Positions 46,180 to 54,294 of a DNA stretch of 64,000 nt are shown one piece after another. Below the pieces are notes generated by a model. That model did no database searches and was not told where the DNA came from. It saw only the letters and a program-made list of their open reading frames with translations. The stretch covers positions 3,546,001 to 3,610,000 of the forward strand of contig NZ_AP019700.1 in the NCBI RefSeq assembly GCF_006738645.1, given 5' to 3'. This DNA comes from Stella humosa (GTDB lineage: Bacteria > Pseudomonadota > Alphaproteobacteria > ATCC43930 > Allostellaceae). The first letter of the stretch is position 1; the number at the start of each line of letters is the position of its first letter. A program made the position numbers and the translations under genes.

Positions 46180-47731
46180 CGCCGCCGCCCTCCGCCAGGC
46201 GTCGCCACACCGGCGGCATCGCGCGGCGCGCCTCCTGGTAGGCGGGGAAGATCCGGGCATAGGCGGCCACCAGCTCCGGGTCGGGCGCCAGCGCCGTGCC
46301 CAGATGCGGCGTCACCCAGCGGGCGACGCAAGCATCCATGTCGGTGAAGAGGCCGAGCGAGACGGCGGCGATCATGGCGGCCCCGGCGGCCCCCGCCTCC
46401 TGCCGGGTGCTGGCACGCACCGGCGCGTCCAGCGTCGCCGCCAGCATCTGCCGCAGGGCCTGGCTGCGGGCGCCACCGCCGGACACCCGCACCTCGGCCG
46501 GCATCGGCCCCATCGCGGCGTAGCAATCCCGCGCGGCCAGGGCCAGCCCCTCGAACACCGCGCGCACCAGGTCGGCATGGCCATGGCGGGTGGACAGGCC
46601 GAAGAAGCCCGCGCGGGCATCGACGTCGACGAACGGCCCGCGCTCGCCGCCCTCGGAGATATAGGGGTGGAACAGCAGCGTGCCCGGCGCCGTGCCGGCC
46701 AGCATGTCGTCGACCCCAGCCAGGAGCTGGGCGCGGTCGCGGTGGACGCCGGCCGACGCCAGCACCCCGCCGATCAGGTCCAGCATCCAATCGATGTTGA
46801 GCGTGGCAGCCAGGTTCGACTGCATCTGGGCATAGGTGCCGTCGACCGGGAAGGCGATGGTGTAGCCGGTGCGCTCGGCCGGCAGCGCCACGTTGGCGGC
46901 ACCGCGCACCAGGCGCATGTGCATGCCGGTGGAACCCAGGATGCTGGTGCCGGCGGCACCGTCTCGGTCATAGAGACCCGCGCCCAGCGCCGAGCAGACG
47001 ATGTCGATGTATCCCAGTACGACCGGCGTGCCGGCCAGCAGGCCCGCCGCCCGGGCGGCGTCGGCCGTCAGCGTCGCATGGCCGGCGGTCCCGTCGACGA
47101 TTTCCGGCAGCAGGTGGCGCAGCGGGGCCATGTCGAGCGCGTCCACCACCGCATCGCTGTAGGCGCGCGTGCGGAAGTCGCCGAAGCTGAGCGCCCCCTC
47201 CGACGGGTCGGTGGCGCGCTGGCCGGTCAGCTTCAGATAGAGCCAGTCCTTGCAGTGGAAGGCGGTTGAGGCCGATGCGATCGCGTCGGGCCGGTGCTGC
47301 CGCAGCCAGGCGAGCTGCGGACCCTGCTGGCAGGCGGCAAGGCCGGTGCCCGTCGCGGCGAACCGGATAGCGTCGGCGGGCTGCCGGCGCATCGCGTCGA
47401 CGATGCGGCCGGCGCGGGCATCCAGCCACAGCATAGCGGGGCCAACCGGCTCGCCGCCCGCGTCGACCAGCCAGGTGCCGTCCCCCTGCCCGGTGACGGC
47501 GATGCCGGCCAGTCGCCTGGCCAGGTCCGGTACCTGCTCGCCCATCCGGCGCAGGGTCTCGGCAGCGGCCAGCCAGGTCGCCTGCATGTCCTGCTCGGCC
47601 CCGCCGCCGGGCACGACGGCCCAGCGATTGGGGACGAAGGTGACCGCCAACGGCGTGCCGTCGAGCGCGAAGGCAACCGACTTGATGACCGACGTGCCGG
47701 CGTCGATGCCGACGAGGATAGGCTCGGCCAT
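46172..47731 (-). CDS. FGGY-family carbohydrate kinase, second of the locus
   Basis: The 519-residue kinase carries LVGIDAGTSVIKSVAFALDG, GIAVTGQGDGTWLVD, AMLWLDARA, GTSILGSTGMHM and the C-terminal RVSGGGARSQALRQMLA. It resembles the EryA/RhaB/AraB branch more than XylB and probably phosphorylates the primary polyol. Two FGGY kinases in one operon suggest two substrates or two successive steps. It lies four bases before the SorC gene stop on the same strand. Confidence 0.9.
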   Translation of the reverse strand: MAEPILVGIDAGTSVIKSVAFALDGTPLAVTFVPNRWAVVPGGGAEQDMQATWLAAAETLRRMGEQVPDLARRLAGIAVTGQGDGTWLVDAGGEPVGPAMLWLDARAGRIVDAMRRQPADAIRFAATGTGLAACQQGPQLAWLRQHRPDAIASASTAFHCKDWLYLKLTGQRATDPSEGALSFGDFRTRAYSDAVVDALDMAPLRHLLPEIVDGTAGHATLTADAARAAGLLAGTPVVLGYIDIVCSALGAGLYDRDGAAGTSILGSTGMHMRLVRGAANVALPAERTGYTIAFPVDGTYAQMQSNLAATLNIDWMLDLIGGVLASAGVHRDRAQLLAGVDDMLAGTAPGTLLFHPYISEGGERGPFVDVDARAGFFGLSTRHGHADLVRAVFEGLALAARDCYAAMGPMPAEVRVSGGGARSQALRQMLAATLDAPVRASTRQEAGAAGAAMIAAVSLGLFTDMDACVARWVTPHLGTALAPDPELVAAYARIFPAYQEARRAMPPVWRRLAEGGGDA

Positions 47732-47735
47732 GGCC

Positions 47736-48704
47736 CTACTTGCGCGGTGCTGGGCCGCGCGGCCGCTCCAGCCGCTCGATCAGGGTGCGCGCGGTACGCT
47801 CGTCGGTGATCAGCCCCTTCAGCATGCGGCTGGCCAGCACCGATGCGATCGCATCCACCTTGGCGACGCCGCCGGCGATCGCGATCATTCGGCTGCGCCG
47901 GAGGTCTTCCAGTTCCAGCGACAGGACGCGGTGGCTGACCTCGGTATCGACGGGCTTCCCGGCGCGATCGAAGAACCAGCCCAGGATCTCGCCGCAGCCG
48001 CCGTCGCGCCGCACCTGGTCCATGTCGGCGCGGTCGATCATGCCGGTCGCGATCAGGGATGCCTGGCGCTCGACCGCGCCGATGCTGACGAAGAGCAGGC
48101 TGGCGGAGCGGGCCAGGTCGAACACCTCGGCCACGCCGCGCTGCGCCAGCAGGACCGCCCTGTCCTCGACCGAATTGGCGATGAAGGGTACCGGCATGAC
48201 ATAGGCTTCCGCCCCGGTGCGATCGGCCAGGCGATGGATGACATCGTGCGGATTGGCCGAGAACTTGCGCGTCAGCCCACCCAGCAGCGACACGAAGCGG
48301 GTGCGCTTCACCGGCATGCGCATCAGGTGGTCGGCGCAGGCCGCCAGCGTGCGGCCATGGCCGACGCCGATCAGTGTGTCCTCGTCGCGCTCCAGCACGC
48401 CTTTCAGGTATTGCGCGCCGACGATGCCCAGCGCCTTCAGCGGCAGGGGGTCGTCATCGAGAACCGGCACGACGCGGCAGAAATCCAGCCCGTGCGCGGC
48501 TGACAGCGCGCCCTCCATCTGGGCGCACTCGGCGATCTCGCCATCGATGAAGACGCGCACGAGCCCGTCGCGGGCGGCACGGGCCACCAAGCGATGGGCC
48601 TTCAGGCGGGTGATGCCCAGGCGTTCGGCCACCTCGGACTGGGTCAGCCCGCCGGCGAAATGCATCCAGGCCGCCCGCGTCGCCAGTCCGATCTCGTCTT
48701 CCAC
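47736..48704 (-). CDS. SorC-family sugar-binding transcriptional regulator
   Basis: The 322-residue product has an N-terminal HTH (GLTQSEVAERLGITRLKAHRLV, residues 19-40) and the SorC sugar-binding domain (VGAQYLKGVLERDEDTLIGVGHGRT and MPVPFIAN, DTEVSHRVLSLELEDL). EryD, RbtR and DeoR-type members respond to phosphorylated sugars. GTG 48704 is the first codon of the run and starts just downstream of a group of 12-base repeats. It most likely represses both divergent operons. Confidence 0.92.
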   Translation of the reverse strand: MEDEIGLATRAAWMHFAGGLTQSEVAERLGITRLKAHRLVARAARDGLVRVFIDGEIAECAQMEGALSAAHGLDFCRVVPVLDDDPLPLKALGIVGAQYLKGVLERDEDTLIGVGHGRTLAACADHLMRMPVKRTRFVSLLGGLTRKFSANPHDVIHRLADRTGAEAYVMPVPFIANSVEDRAVLLAQRGVAEVFDLARSASLLFVSIGAVERQASLIATGMIDRADMDQVRRDGGCGEILGWFFDRAGKPVDTEVSHRVLSLELEDLRRSRMIAIAGGVAKVDAIASVLASRMLKGLITDERTARTLIERLERPRGPAPRK

Positions 48705-48720
48705 CCACCGCCCCAGATTT

Positions 48721-48831
48721 GGAACTTATGTTCTTATAGAGAAATAATGTTCCGACTTGCCCGGCCGTGTCAAGGGGCGCCGCGGCCGTCATCGCCCTGC
48801 AACATATGTTGCCTATCCTATACAAATGTTC
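48721..48831. promoter_or_regulatory. Four-copy 12-base operator motif between the SorC gene and the glycerol-1-phosphate dehydrogenase gene
   Basis: Copies are GAACTTATGTTC (48722-48733), GAAATAATGTTC (48741-48752), CAACATATGTTG (48800-48811, a perfect palindrome) and ATACAAATGTTC (48820-48831). The starts are 19 and 20 bases apart within each pair, about two helical turns, and one pair is close to each divergent start. TATAAG on the minus strand (48733-48738) could be a -10 element overlapped by the first pair. SorC proteins act as tetramers on such paired sites. Confidence 0.7.
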
Positions 48832-48891
48832 GCGACCATGTTAAGGCTCGCGACGATCGGAACCAAGATCGCGCAATGCGACCGGAGAACG

Positions 48892-50268
48892 ATGGGCGGA
48901 GCGGCCGACAGCCTGGAGCGCGCGGTGCGGGGTGCATCGGTGACGCGCGAAGTGGTCCTGGAACGCGGGGCGACGGCAGCATTGCCGGGCCTGCTGCGCC
49001 GCCATTTGCCGGCCGGGCCGATTCTCCTCGTCGCCGACGACAACACGTTGGCCGCTGCCGGCATGGCGGTCGGCGCGGTGCTGGCCGGTGCCGGCATCGC
49101 CCATGACCGTTTGGTCCTGCCGGGCCAGCCGCGACTGAAGCCGCGGGTTTCCCATACCGAGATGATCGCGGCCCGCATCCGCGCCGATGGCGCCGTGCCC
49201 GTAGCGATCGGCGCCGGCGTGCTCAACGACCTGGTGAAGCGGGCCGCCGCCATGGCCGGGACGCCCTATGCCGTCGTCGGTACGGCCGCTTCCATGGACG
49301 GCTATGCCGCATCGGGTGCCGCCCTGATGGACGGCGACTTCAAGCGCACCCTGCCCTGCCCGCCGCCGGTGGCGGTGCTGGCCGATCTCGACGTCGTGGC
49401 CGCCGCCCCGCCCCGCATGGCGGCCTGGGGCTACGGCGATCTCGCCGGCAAGGTCGTGGCGGGCGCCGACTGGATCGTGGCCGACGCCCTGGGCGAGGAG
49501 GCGATCGACGCCGACATCTTCGGCCTGGTGCAGGACGGGCTGGCCGGCTGGCTCGATGCCCCGGCGCGCCTGCCCCAGGGCGACCCCGAGGCGCTGCGCG
49601 GCCTGATGCAGGGGCTGCTGATCACCGGCTTTGCCATGCAGGCGCATGGCACGTCGCGCCCGGCGAGCGGCAGCGACCACCAGTTCGCCCATCTGTGGGA
49701 GATGGAGGGTCTGTCGGTGCCCGGCGCGTCTGGCGGCAAGGAGCCCGTCTCGCACGGTGCCTGCGTTGGCATCGGCACCGTAGCCATGCTGGCGCTCTAC
49801 GAATGGCTGCTGGCGCAGGACCGGCCGGTCCGCGACATCGACGCGGCCGTCGCCGGCCAGCCGACCGCGGCGGCCGAGGCCACCCTGGTCGCCGCCGCCT
49901 TCCCCGACGCCGGCATGGCCGTCAGTGCGGCGGCCGAGATGGTCGCCAAGCGGCCGTCGCCCGCGCGGCTGCGCGCACGGCTCGAGCGCCTCGACGCCGC
50001 CTGGCCGGACCTCCGCCGGCGCCTGGCCGGCCGGCTGCCGCCGGCCGCGCGGATGCAGGCGCAGCTTGCCGCCGCCGGCGCGCCGTCTCGGCTGGACCAG
50101 ATCGCCGTCAGCCCCGCCAGGATGGCGGCCGACTATCGCCGCGCCCGGCTGATCCGCCGGCGCTATACCGTCCTCGACCTGCTGGCCGACCTGGGCCGGC
50201 TCGACGAGGCGGTCGATTCCCTGTTCGCCCCGGACGGGTTCTGGGGCGCGCAGGCAGCGAAGCACTGA
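48892..50268 (+). CDS. sn-Glycerol-1-phosphate dehydrogenase family protein (AraM/EgsA-like)
   Basis: The 458-residue protein shows the iron/zinc-alcohol-dehydrogenase-like AraM features: VAIGAGVLNDLVKRAAAMAG, VGTAASMDGYAASGAAL (metal-ligand Asp), AWGYGDLAGK, SGSDHQFAHLWE (His) and PVSHGACVGIGTVAM (His). These enzymes interconvert DHAP and sn-glycerol-1-phosphate with NAD(P)H, the reaction used by archaea for lipid backbones. ATG 48892 is preferred after GGAGA. Heading an operon of import and phosphodiester-cleaving genes implies oxidation of G1P for catabolism. Confidence 0.85.
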   Translation: MGGAADSLERAVRGASVTREVVLERGATAALPGLLRRHLPAGPILLVADDNTLAAAGMAVGAVLAGAGIAHDRLVLPGQPRLKPRVSHTEMIAARIRADGAVPVAIGAGVLNDLVKRAAAMAGTPYAVVGTAASMDGYAASGAALMDGDFKRTLPCPPPVAVLADLDVVAAAPPRMAAWGYGDLAGKVVAGADWIVADALGEEAIDADIFGLVQDGLAGWLDAPARLPQGDPEALRGLMQGLLITGFAMQAHGTSRPASGSDHQFAHLWEMEGLSVPGASGGKEPVSHGACVGIGTVAMLALYEWLLAQDRPVRDIDAAVAGQPTAAAEATLVAAAFPDAGMAVSAAAEMVAKRPSPARLRARLERLDAAWPDLRRRLAGRLPPAARMQAQLAAAGAPSRLDQIAVSPARMAADYRRARLIRRRYTVLDLLADLGRLDEAVDSLFAPDGFWGAQAAKH

Positions 50269-50297
50269 ACCGACAGAAACCTGGTAGGGAGGACAAC

Positions 50298-51617
50298 ATG
50301 GCCTTCGTTGGTCGCAACATGATGCTGGGCGGCGTGCTGCTCGGCCTGGCCGCCGCCCCCGCCGCGGCCCAGCGGGTCGAGGTGCAGTGGTGGCATGCCA
50401 TGGGCGGCGTGCTGGGCGAGCGCGTCGACGAGTTGGTGAAGGGCTTCAACGAGGCCCAGGACAAGTACACCGTGGTCGCCGTCAACAAGGGCAACTACGA
50501 CGAGGTCATCAACGGCACCATCGCCGCCTATCGCGCCAAGCGCCATCCGCACCTGGTGCAGATCTACGAGCGCGGCTTCATGACCATGCTGCTGTCGGAC
50601 GCGACCGTGCCCGTGCACCAGCTGATGAAGGAGCAGAAGTACGACATCGACTGGTCGGACTTCATCAAGCCGGTGGCCAGCTTCTACACCTACAAGGGCA
50701 ATCTGATGACGATGCCCTTCAACTCGTCCACGCCGATCCTCTGGTACAACAAGGACCAGTTCGCCAAGGCCGGGTTCGAGAAGCCGGCCGCCACCTGGCA
50801 GGAATTCGAGAAGCAGCTCTACGAGATCAAGTTGAAGGGTGCGGCCGAATGCGGCACGGCACTCGCCAACGACTATTTCTGGAGCCTGATCGAGAACTAC
50901 AGCGCGATCAACGACCAGCCCTTCGCGACGAAGTCGAACGGCTTCGACGGCATCGACACCGAGTTCGTCTACAACAAGACGAAGGTCGTGGGCCAGGTCA
51001 CTCGCCTGAAGAAGTGGCTGGACGACGGCGTGCTGCAACTGGCCGGCACCGGCCTCAGCCCGCAGCAGCTCTTCGCGTCGGGCAAGTGCGCCACATACAT
51101 CTCGTCGACCGCCGACCATGGCGCGATGGAGCGCAACGCCACCATCCCGTGGAGCGCCACCTACATGCCCTACGAGGCCGATGTCGGCACGCCGCGCAAC
51201 AGCACGATCGGCGGCGCCACCATCTGGGTGATGAAGGGCCACAAGGCCGAGGAGTATGCGGGCGTCGCCGCCTTCTTCAACCACCTGGCCAGCCCCAAGG
51301 TGCAGGTCTGGTGGCACAAGGTGACGGGCTACGTGCCGCTGACCAACGCCGCCTACAAGGTGGCCAAGGACGAGGGCTACTACACCCAGAACCCGACGCG
51401 CGAGATCGCCGTACTGCAGTTGAGCCGCGGCACGCCGACCCAGAACTCCATGGGCTTCCGCTTCGGCAACTTCACCCAGACCACCTTCGCGCTGCGGCAG
51501 GAGATGGAAGCGGTGATGACCGGCAAGAAGAAGCCGCAGGAGGCGCTGGACGATTCCGTGAAGCGCGGCAACGACATCCTGCGCCAGTTCGAGAAGCTGA
51601 ACGCGGGCAAGTACTGA
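50298..51617 (+). CDS. ABC transporter substrate-binding protein, UgpB-like (family 1)
   Basis: The 439-residue periplasmic protein has a Sec signal (MAFVGRNMMLGGVLLGLAA, cleavage after AAAQ) and UgpB-like blocks: VEVQWWHAMGGVLGERVDEL, KGNYDEVINGTIAAYRAKRH, and TPILWYNKDQFAKAG. UgpB binds glycerol-3-phosphate or glycerophosphodiesters. Ribosome site AGGGAGGA precedes ATG 50298. It is followed by a strong hairpin that likely raises its yield relative to the permeases. Confidence 0.93.
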   Translation: MAFVGRNMMLGGVLLGLAAAPAAAQRVEVQWWHAMGGVLGERVDELVKGFNEAQDKYTVVAVNKGNYDEVINGTIAAYRAKRHPHLVQIYERGFMTMLLSDATVPVHQLMKEQKYDIDWSDFIKPVASFYTYKGNLMTMPFNSSTPILWYNKDQFAKAGFEKPAATWQEFEKQLYEIKLKGAAECGTALANDYFWSLIENYSAINDQPFATKSNGFDGIDTEFVYNKTKVVGQVTRLKKWLDDGVLQLAGTGLSPQQLFASGKCATYISSTADHGAMERNATIPWSATYMPYEADVGTPRNSTIGGATIWVMKGHKAEEYAGVAAFFNHLASPKVQVWWHKVTGYVPLTNAAYKVAKDEGYYTQNPTREIAVLQLSRGTPTQNSMGFRFGNFTQTTFALRQEMEAVMTGKKKPQEALDDSVKRGNDILRQFEKLNAGKY

Positions 51618-51633
51618 GCCTGTAGCGCGGGCG

Positions 51634-51657
51634 GGGGGCGTCCTTTCGGGCGCCCCC
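51634..51657 (+). terminator. Hairpin between UgpB-like and UgpA-like genes
   Basis: GGGGGCGTCC pairs with GGGCGCCCCC (one G-T pair) across loop TTTC, 17 bases after the stop. There is no T-run, so partial termination or protection of the upstream message is more probable than complete termination. Confidence 0.55.
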
Positions 51658-51688
51658 ACCGCCACATCCATATCCGGGAAATCCCATC

Positions 51689-52600
51689 ATGGCCGGCCGC
51701 AGCCGGGAGTCTGGCCTGAAGCGCGCCCACTTCGTGGAGCCGCGCGTGGCAGCACTGTTGCTGCTGCCTCAGCTGGCCATCCTCCTCCTCTTCTTCTTCA
51801 TCCCGTCGATCCGGGCGCTGGCGCAGTCGTTCCTGCTGGCCGACCCGTTCGGCGCGCGCGTCCAGTTCGTCTGGTTCGACAACTTCACCGCGCTGTTCCG
51901 CAGCCCGGAGTACCATGAATCCATCTGGGTGACGGTGTGGTTCACCCTGGCCCAGAGCGCGCTGACCATCGTGATCGCCGGCGTACTGGCATTCGCCACC
52001 GACCGGGTGATCCGCCTGCGCGGCACCTACAAGATGGTCCTGCTGCTGCCCTATGCGATTGCGCCGGCCATCGCCGGCATCCTGTGGGCGTTCCTCTTCA
52101 ACCCGGCCGTCGGCCCGATCGCGCACGCGCTGCGCGCCATCGGCATCGCCTGGGACCCCAACCTGAACGCCACCGACGCGCTGATCCTGGTGACGCTGGC
52201 GGCCACCTGGAAGCACATCTGCTACGACTACATCTTCCTGGTGGCGGCCCTGCTGGCGATGCCGCCGTCGCTGCTGGAGGCAGCGGCCGTCGACGGCGCC
52301 GGGCCGCTGCGGCGTTTCTTCCTGATCGCCATGCCGATGATCAGCCCGACGATCTTCTTCCTGACCGTGATGAATTTCGTCTACGGCTTCTTCGACACCT
52401 TCGCGATCATCGACGCGGTGACCCGCGGCGGGCCGGCCGGGGCCACCAACATCCTGGTCTACAAGGTCTACCAGGACGGGTTCGTCAACCTGGACCTGGG
52501 GTCGTCGGCCGCCCAGTCGGTCGTCCTGATGCTGTCCGCCCTCACCCTGACGCTGCTGCAGTTCCGCTATGTGGAGCGCAAGGTGAACTACGATGTCTGA
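51689..52600 (+). CDS. ABC transporter permease, UgpA-like
   Basis: The 303-residue protein has a UgpA/MalF-type N-terminus (ALLLLPQLAILLLFFFIPSI) and the ATPase-contact loop EAAAVDGAGPLRRFFLIAMP near residues 198-217. Pairs with the UgpE-like permease. No ATPase gene is present nearby, so the energising UgpC-type subunit must come from elsewhere. It lies 71 bases after ugpB with the hairpin in between. Confidence 0.92.
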   Translation: MAGRSRESGLKRAHFVEPRVAALLLLPQLAILLLFFFIPSIRALAQSFLLADPFGARVQFVWFDNFTALFRSPEYHESIWVTVWFTLAQSALTIVIAGVLAFATDRVIRLRGTYKMVLLLPYAIAPAIAGILWAFLFNPAVGPIAHALRAIGIAWDPNLNATDALILVTLAATWKHICYDYIFLVAALLAMPPSLLEAAAVDGAGPLRRFFLIAMPMISPTIFFLTVMNFVYGFFDTFAIIDAVTRGGPAGATNILVYKVYQDGFVNLDLGSSAAQSVVLMLSALTLTLLQFRYVERKVNYDV

Positions 52601-52618
52601 GCCCGGGATGTGTAAGCC

Positions 52619-53539
52619 ATGATCGAGCGCCATCCCGTCCTCGACCTCGCCTGCCACGCCGTCCTGGTGCTGGGCGCGGCCATCGTCTGCATGCCCATCT
52701 ACTTCGCCTTCGTCGCGGGGTCGCTGACGATCCAGGAGGTGCAGCAGGTTCCCCTGCCCTGGCTGCCCGGCAGCCATTTCGTGGCCAACGCCGAAACGGC
52801 CTGGAACAAGGGCAACTTCGCGCGTCTGTTCATCAACTCGGCCATCGTCGCGGTGGGCATCACGGTCGGCAAGATCGCGGTCTCGATGCTATCGGCCTTC
52901 GCGCTCGCCTATTTCCGCTTCCGCTGGCGGATGACGGCGTTCTGGCTGATCTTCGCCTCGCTGATGCTGCCGGTCGAAGTGCGCATCGTGCCGACCTTCG
53001 AATCGGTCGCCAACGCCGCGCTGCCGCTGCAATGGGTGGTGGACGAACTCGACCTCGCCGGCTGGTGGGAGGTGCTGACCGGCAACCGCATCGAGATCGC
53101 CCTGCAGTGGAACCTGATCAATACCTATAGCGGCCTGATCCTGCCGCTGATCGCGTCGGCCACGGCGACCTTCCTCTTCCGACAGTTCTTCCTGACCATC
53201 CCGGACGAGTTGTGCGAGGCGGCCCGCATCGACGGCGCCTCGCCCTGGCGCTTCTTCCGGTCCATCCTGCTGCCGCTATCCACCTCGAACATGGTGGCGC
53301 TGGCGATCATCCTCTTCCTGCATGGCTGGAACCAGTATCTCTGGCCGCTCCTCTTCACGACCGACAAGAACATGGCGACCGCCGTCATCGGGCTGAAGCA
53401 CCTGATCCCGCGCTCGGACATGGAGCCCGCCTGGAACATCGCCATGAATGCGGCGCTCATCACCATGCTGCCGCCGGTCGTCGTCGTCGTCGCCCTTCAG
53501 CGCTGGCTGGTGAAGGGCCTAGTTGACAGCTCGAAATAG
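52619..53539 (+). CDS. ABC transporter permease, UgpE-like
   Basis: The 306-residue protein is the second permease. It carries the coupling loop CEAARIDGASPWRFFRSILL at about residues 200-220 and AIILFLHGWNQYLWPLL characteristic of UgpE/MalG. Six hydrophobic segments are evident. It starts 18 bases after ugpA and is followed by the phosphodiesterase gene. Confidence 0.92.
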   Translation: MIERHPVLDLACHAVLVLGAAIVCMPIYFAFVAGSLTIQEVQQVPLPWLPGSHFVANAETAWNKGNFARLFINSAIVAVGITVGKIAVSMLSAFALAYFRFRWRMTAFWLIFASLMLPVEVRIVPTFESVANAALPLQWVVDELDLAGWWEVLTGNRIEIALQWNLINTYSGLILPLIASATATFLFRQFFLTIPDELCEAARIDGASPWRFFRSILLPLSTSNMVALAIILFLHGWNQYLWPLLFTTDKNMATAVIGLKHLIPRSDMEPAWNIAMNAALITMLPPVVVVVALQRWLVKGLVDSSK

Positions 53540-53552
53540 GAAACACTGCCTC

Positions 53553-54293
53553 ATGGTCATGATCGTCGCCCATCGCGGAGCCCGCAACCTCTGGGCCGAG
53601 AACGGGCTGGCCGGCTTTCGCCGCACCGCCGCCCTGCCCGCGGACGCCATCGAGTTCGACGTGCACGGCACCCGGGACGGCGGCGTGGTCGTCATCCACG
53701 ACGCCACGCTGGAGCGCACCACCCACGCAACCGGCCTGGTGGTCGACCACACGGTGGCCGAACTGGGCCAGATCGCGCTCCGCGACGGCCGCGGCGAGAC
53801 GGTGCCGACGCTGGAAGCCGTGCTGGAGGTCTTCAAGCCGACCCGCTACGAGATCCAGCTCGAGATCAAGACCGATGCGCTGGGCCGGCCCTATGCCGGC
53901 TTGGAGCAGAACGTGGTCGATATCTCCCGCCGCCTCGGCCTGATGGAGCGCACGCTCTTCACCAGCTTCGCGCCCGAGGTGCTGGAGACGATCCGCGCCA
54001 TCGACCCGAAGGCCGGCCTGCTGGCCTCCGTCGATCGCCGCTCGGCCGAGATGATGGGCGGCGTCGAGCCGATGCTGGACCGCTTCCTGGCGCTGGAGGG
54101 TTGCGCGATCGCCGTCCACGCGGCGCTGATGCAGATCGACCCGGCCTACTTCATCCGCCGCATCGGCGGCGACAAGCTGGGCGTGTGGATGACCAACACG
54201 GTCGACGAGATCGCCTACTGGATGGGCCAGCCCATTCGCCAGATCACCACCGACCGGCCGGACCTGGCGATCCTCGAGCGCGACGGAGGTTGA
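53553..54293 (+). CDS. Glycerophosphodiester phosphodiesterase, UgpQ-like
   Basis: The 246-residue enzyme has the GDPD motifs: IVAHRGARNLWAENGLAGF (catalytic His and Arg, Glu-Asn), AIEFDVHGTRDGGVVVIHD (metal Glu and Asp, then His), and IQLEIKTD. It lacks a signal peptide, so diesters must be imported intact before hydrolysis to glycerol phosphate and an alcohol. ATG 53553 follows AGGAAA; a TTG at 53523 overlaps the ugpE end. It links the transporter to the glycerol-1-phosphate dehydrogenase. Confidence 0.92.
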   Translation: MVMIVAHRGARNLWAENGLAGFRRTAALPADAIEFDVHGTRDGGVVVIHDATLERTTHATGLVVDHTVAELGQIALRDGRGETVPTLEAVLEVFKPTRYEIQLEIKTDALGRPYAGLEQNVVDISRRLGLMERTLFTSFAPEVLETIRAIDPKAGLLASVDRRSAEMMGGVEPMLDRFLALEGCAIAVHAALMQIDPAYFIRRIGGDKLGVWMTNTVDEIAYWMGQPIRQITTDRPDLAILERDGG

Positions 54294-54294
54294 A

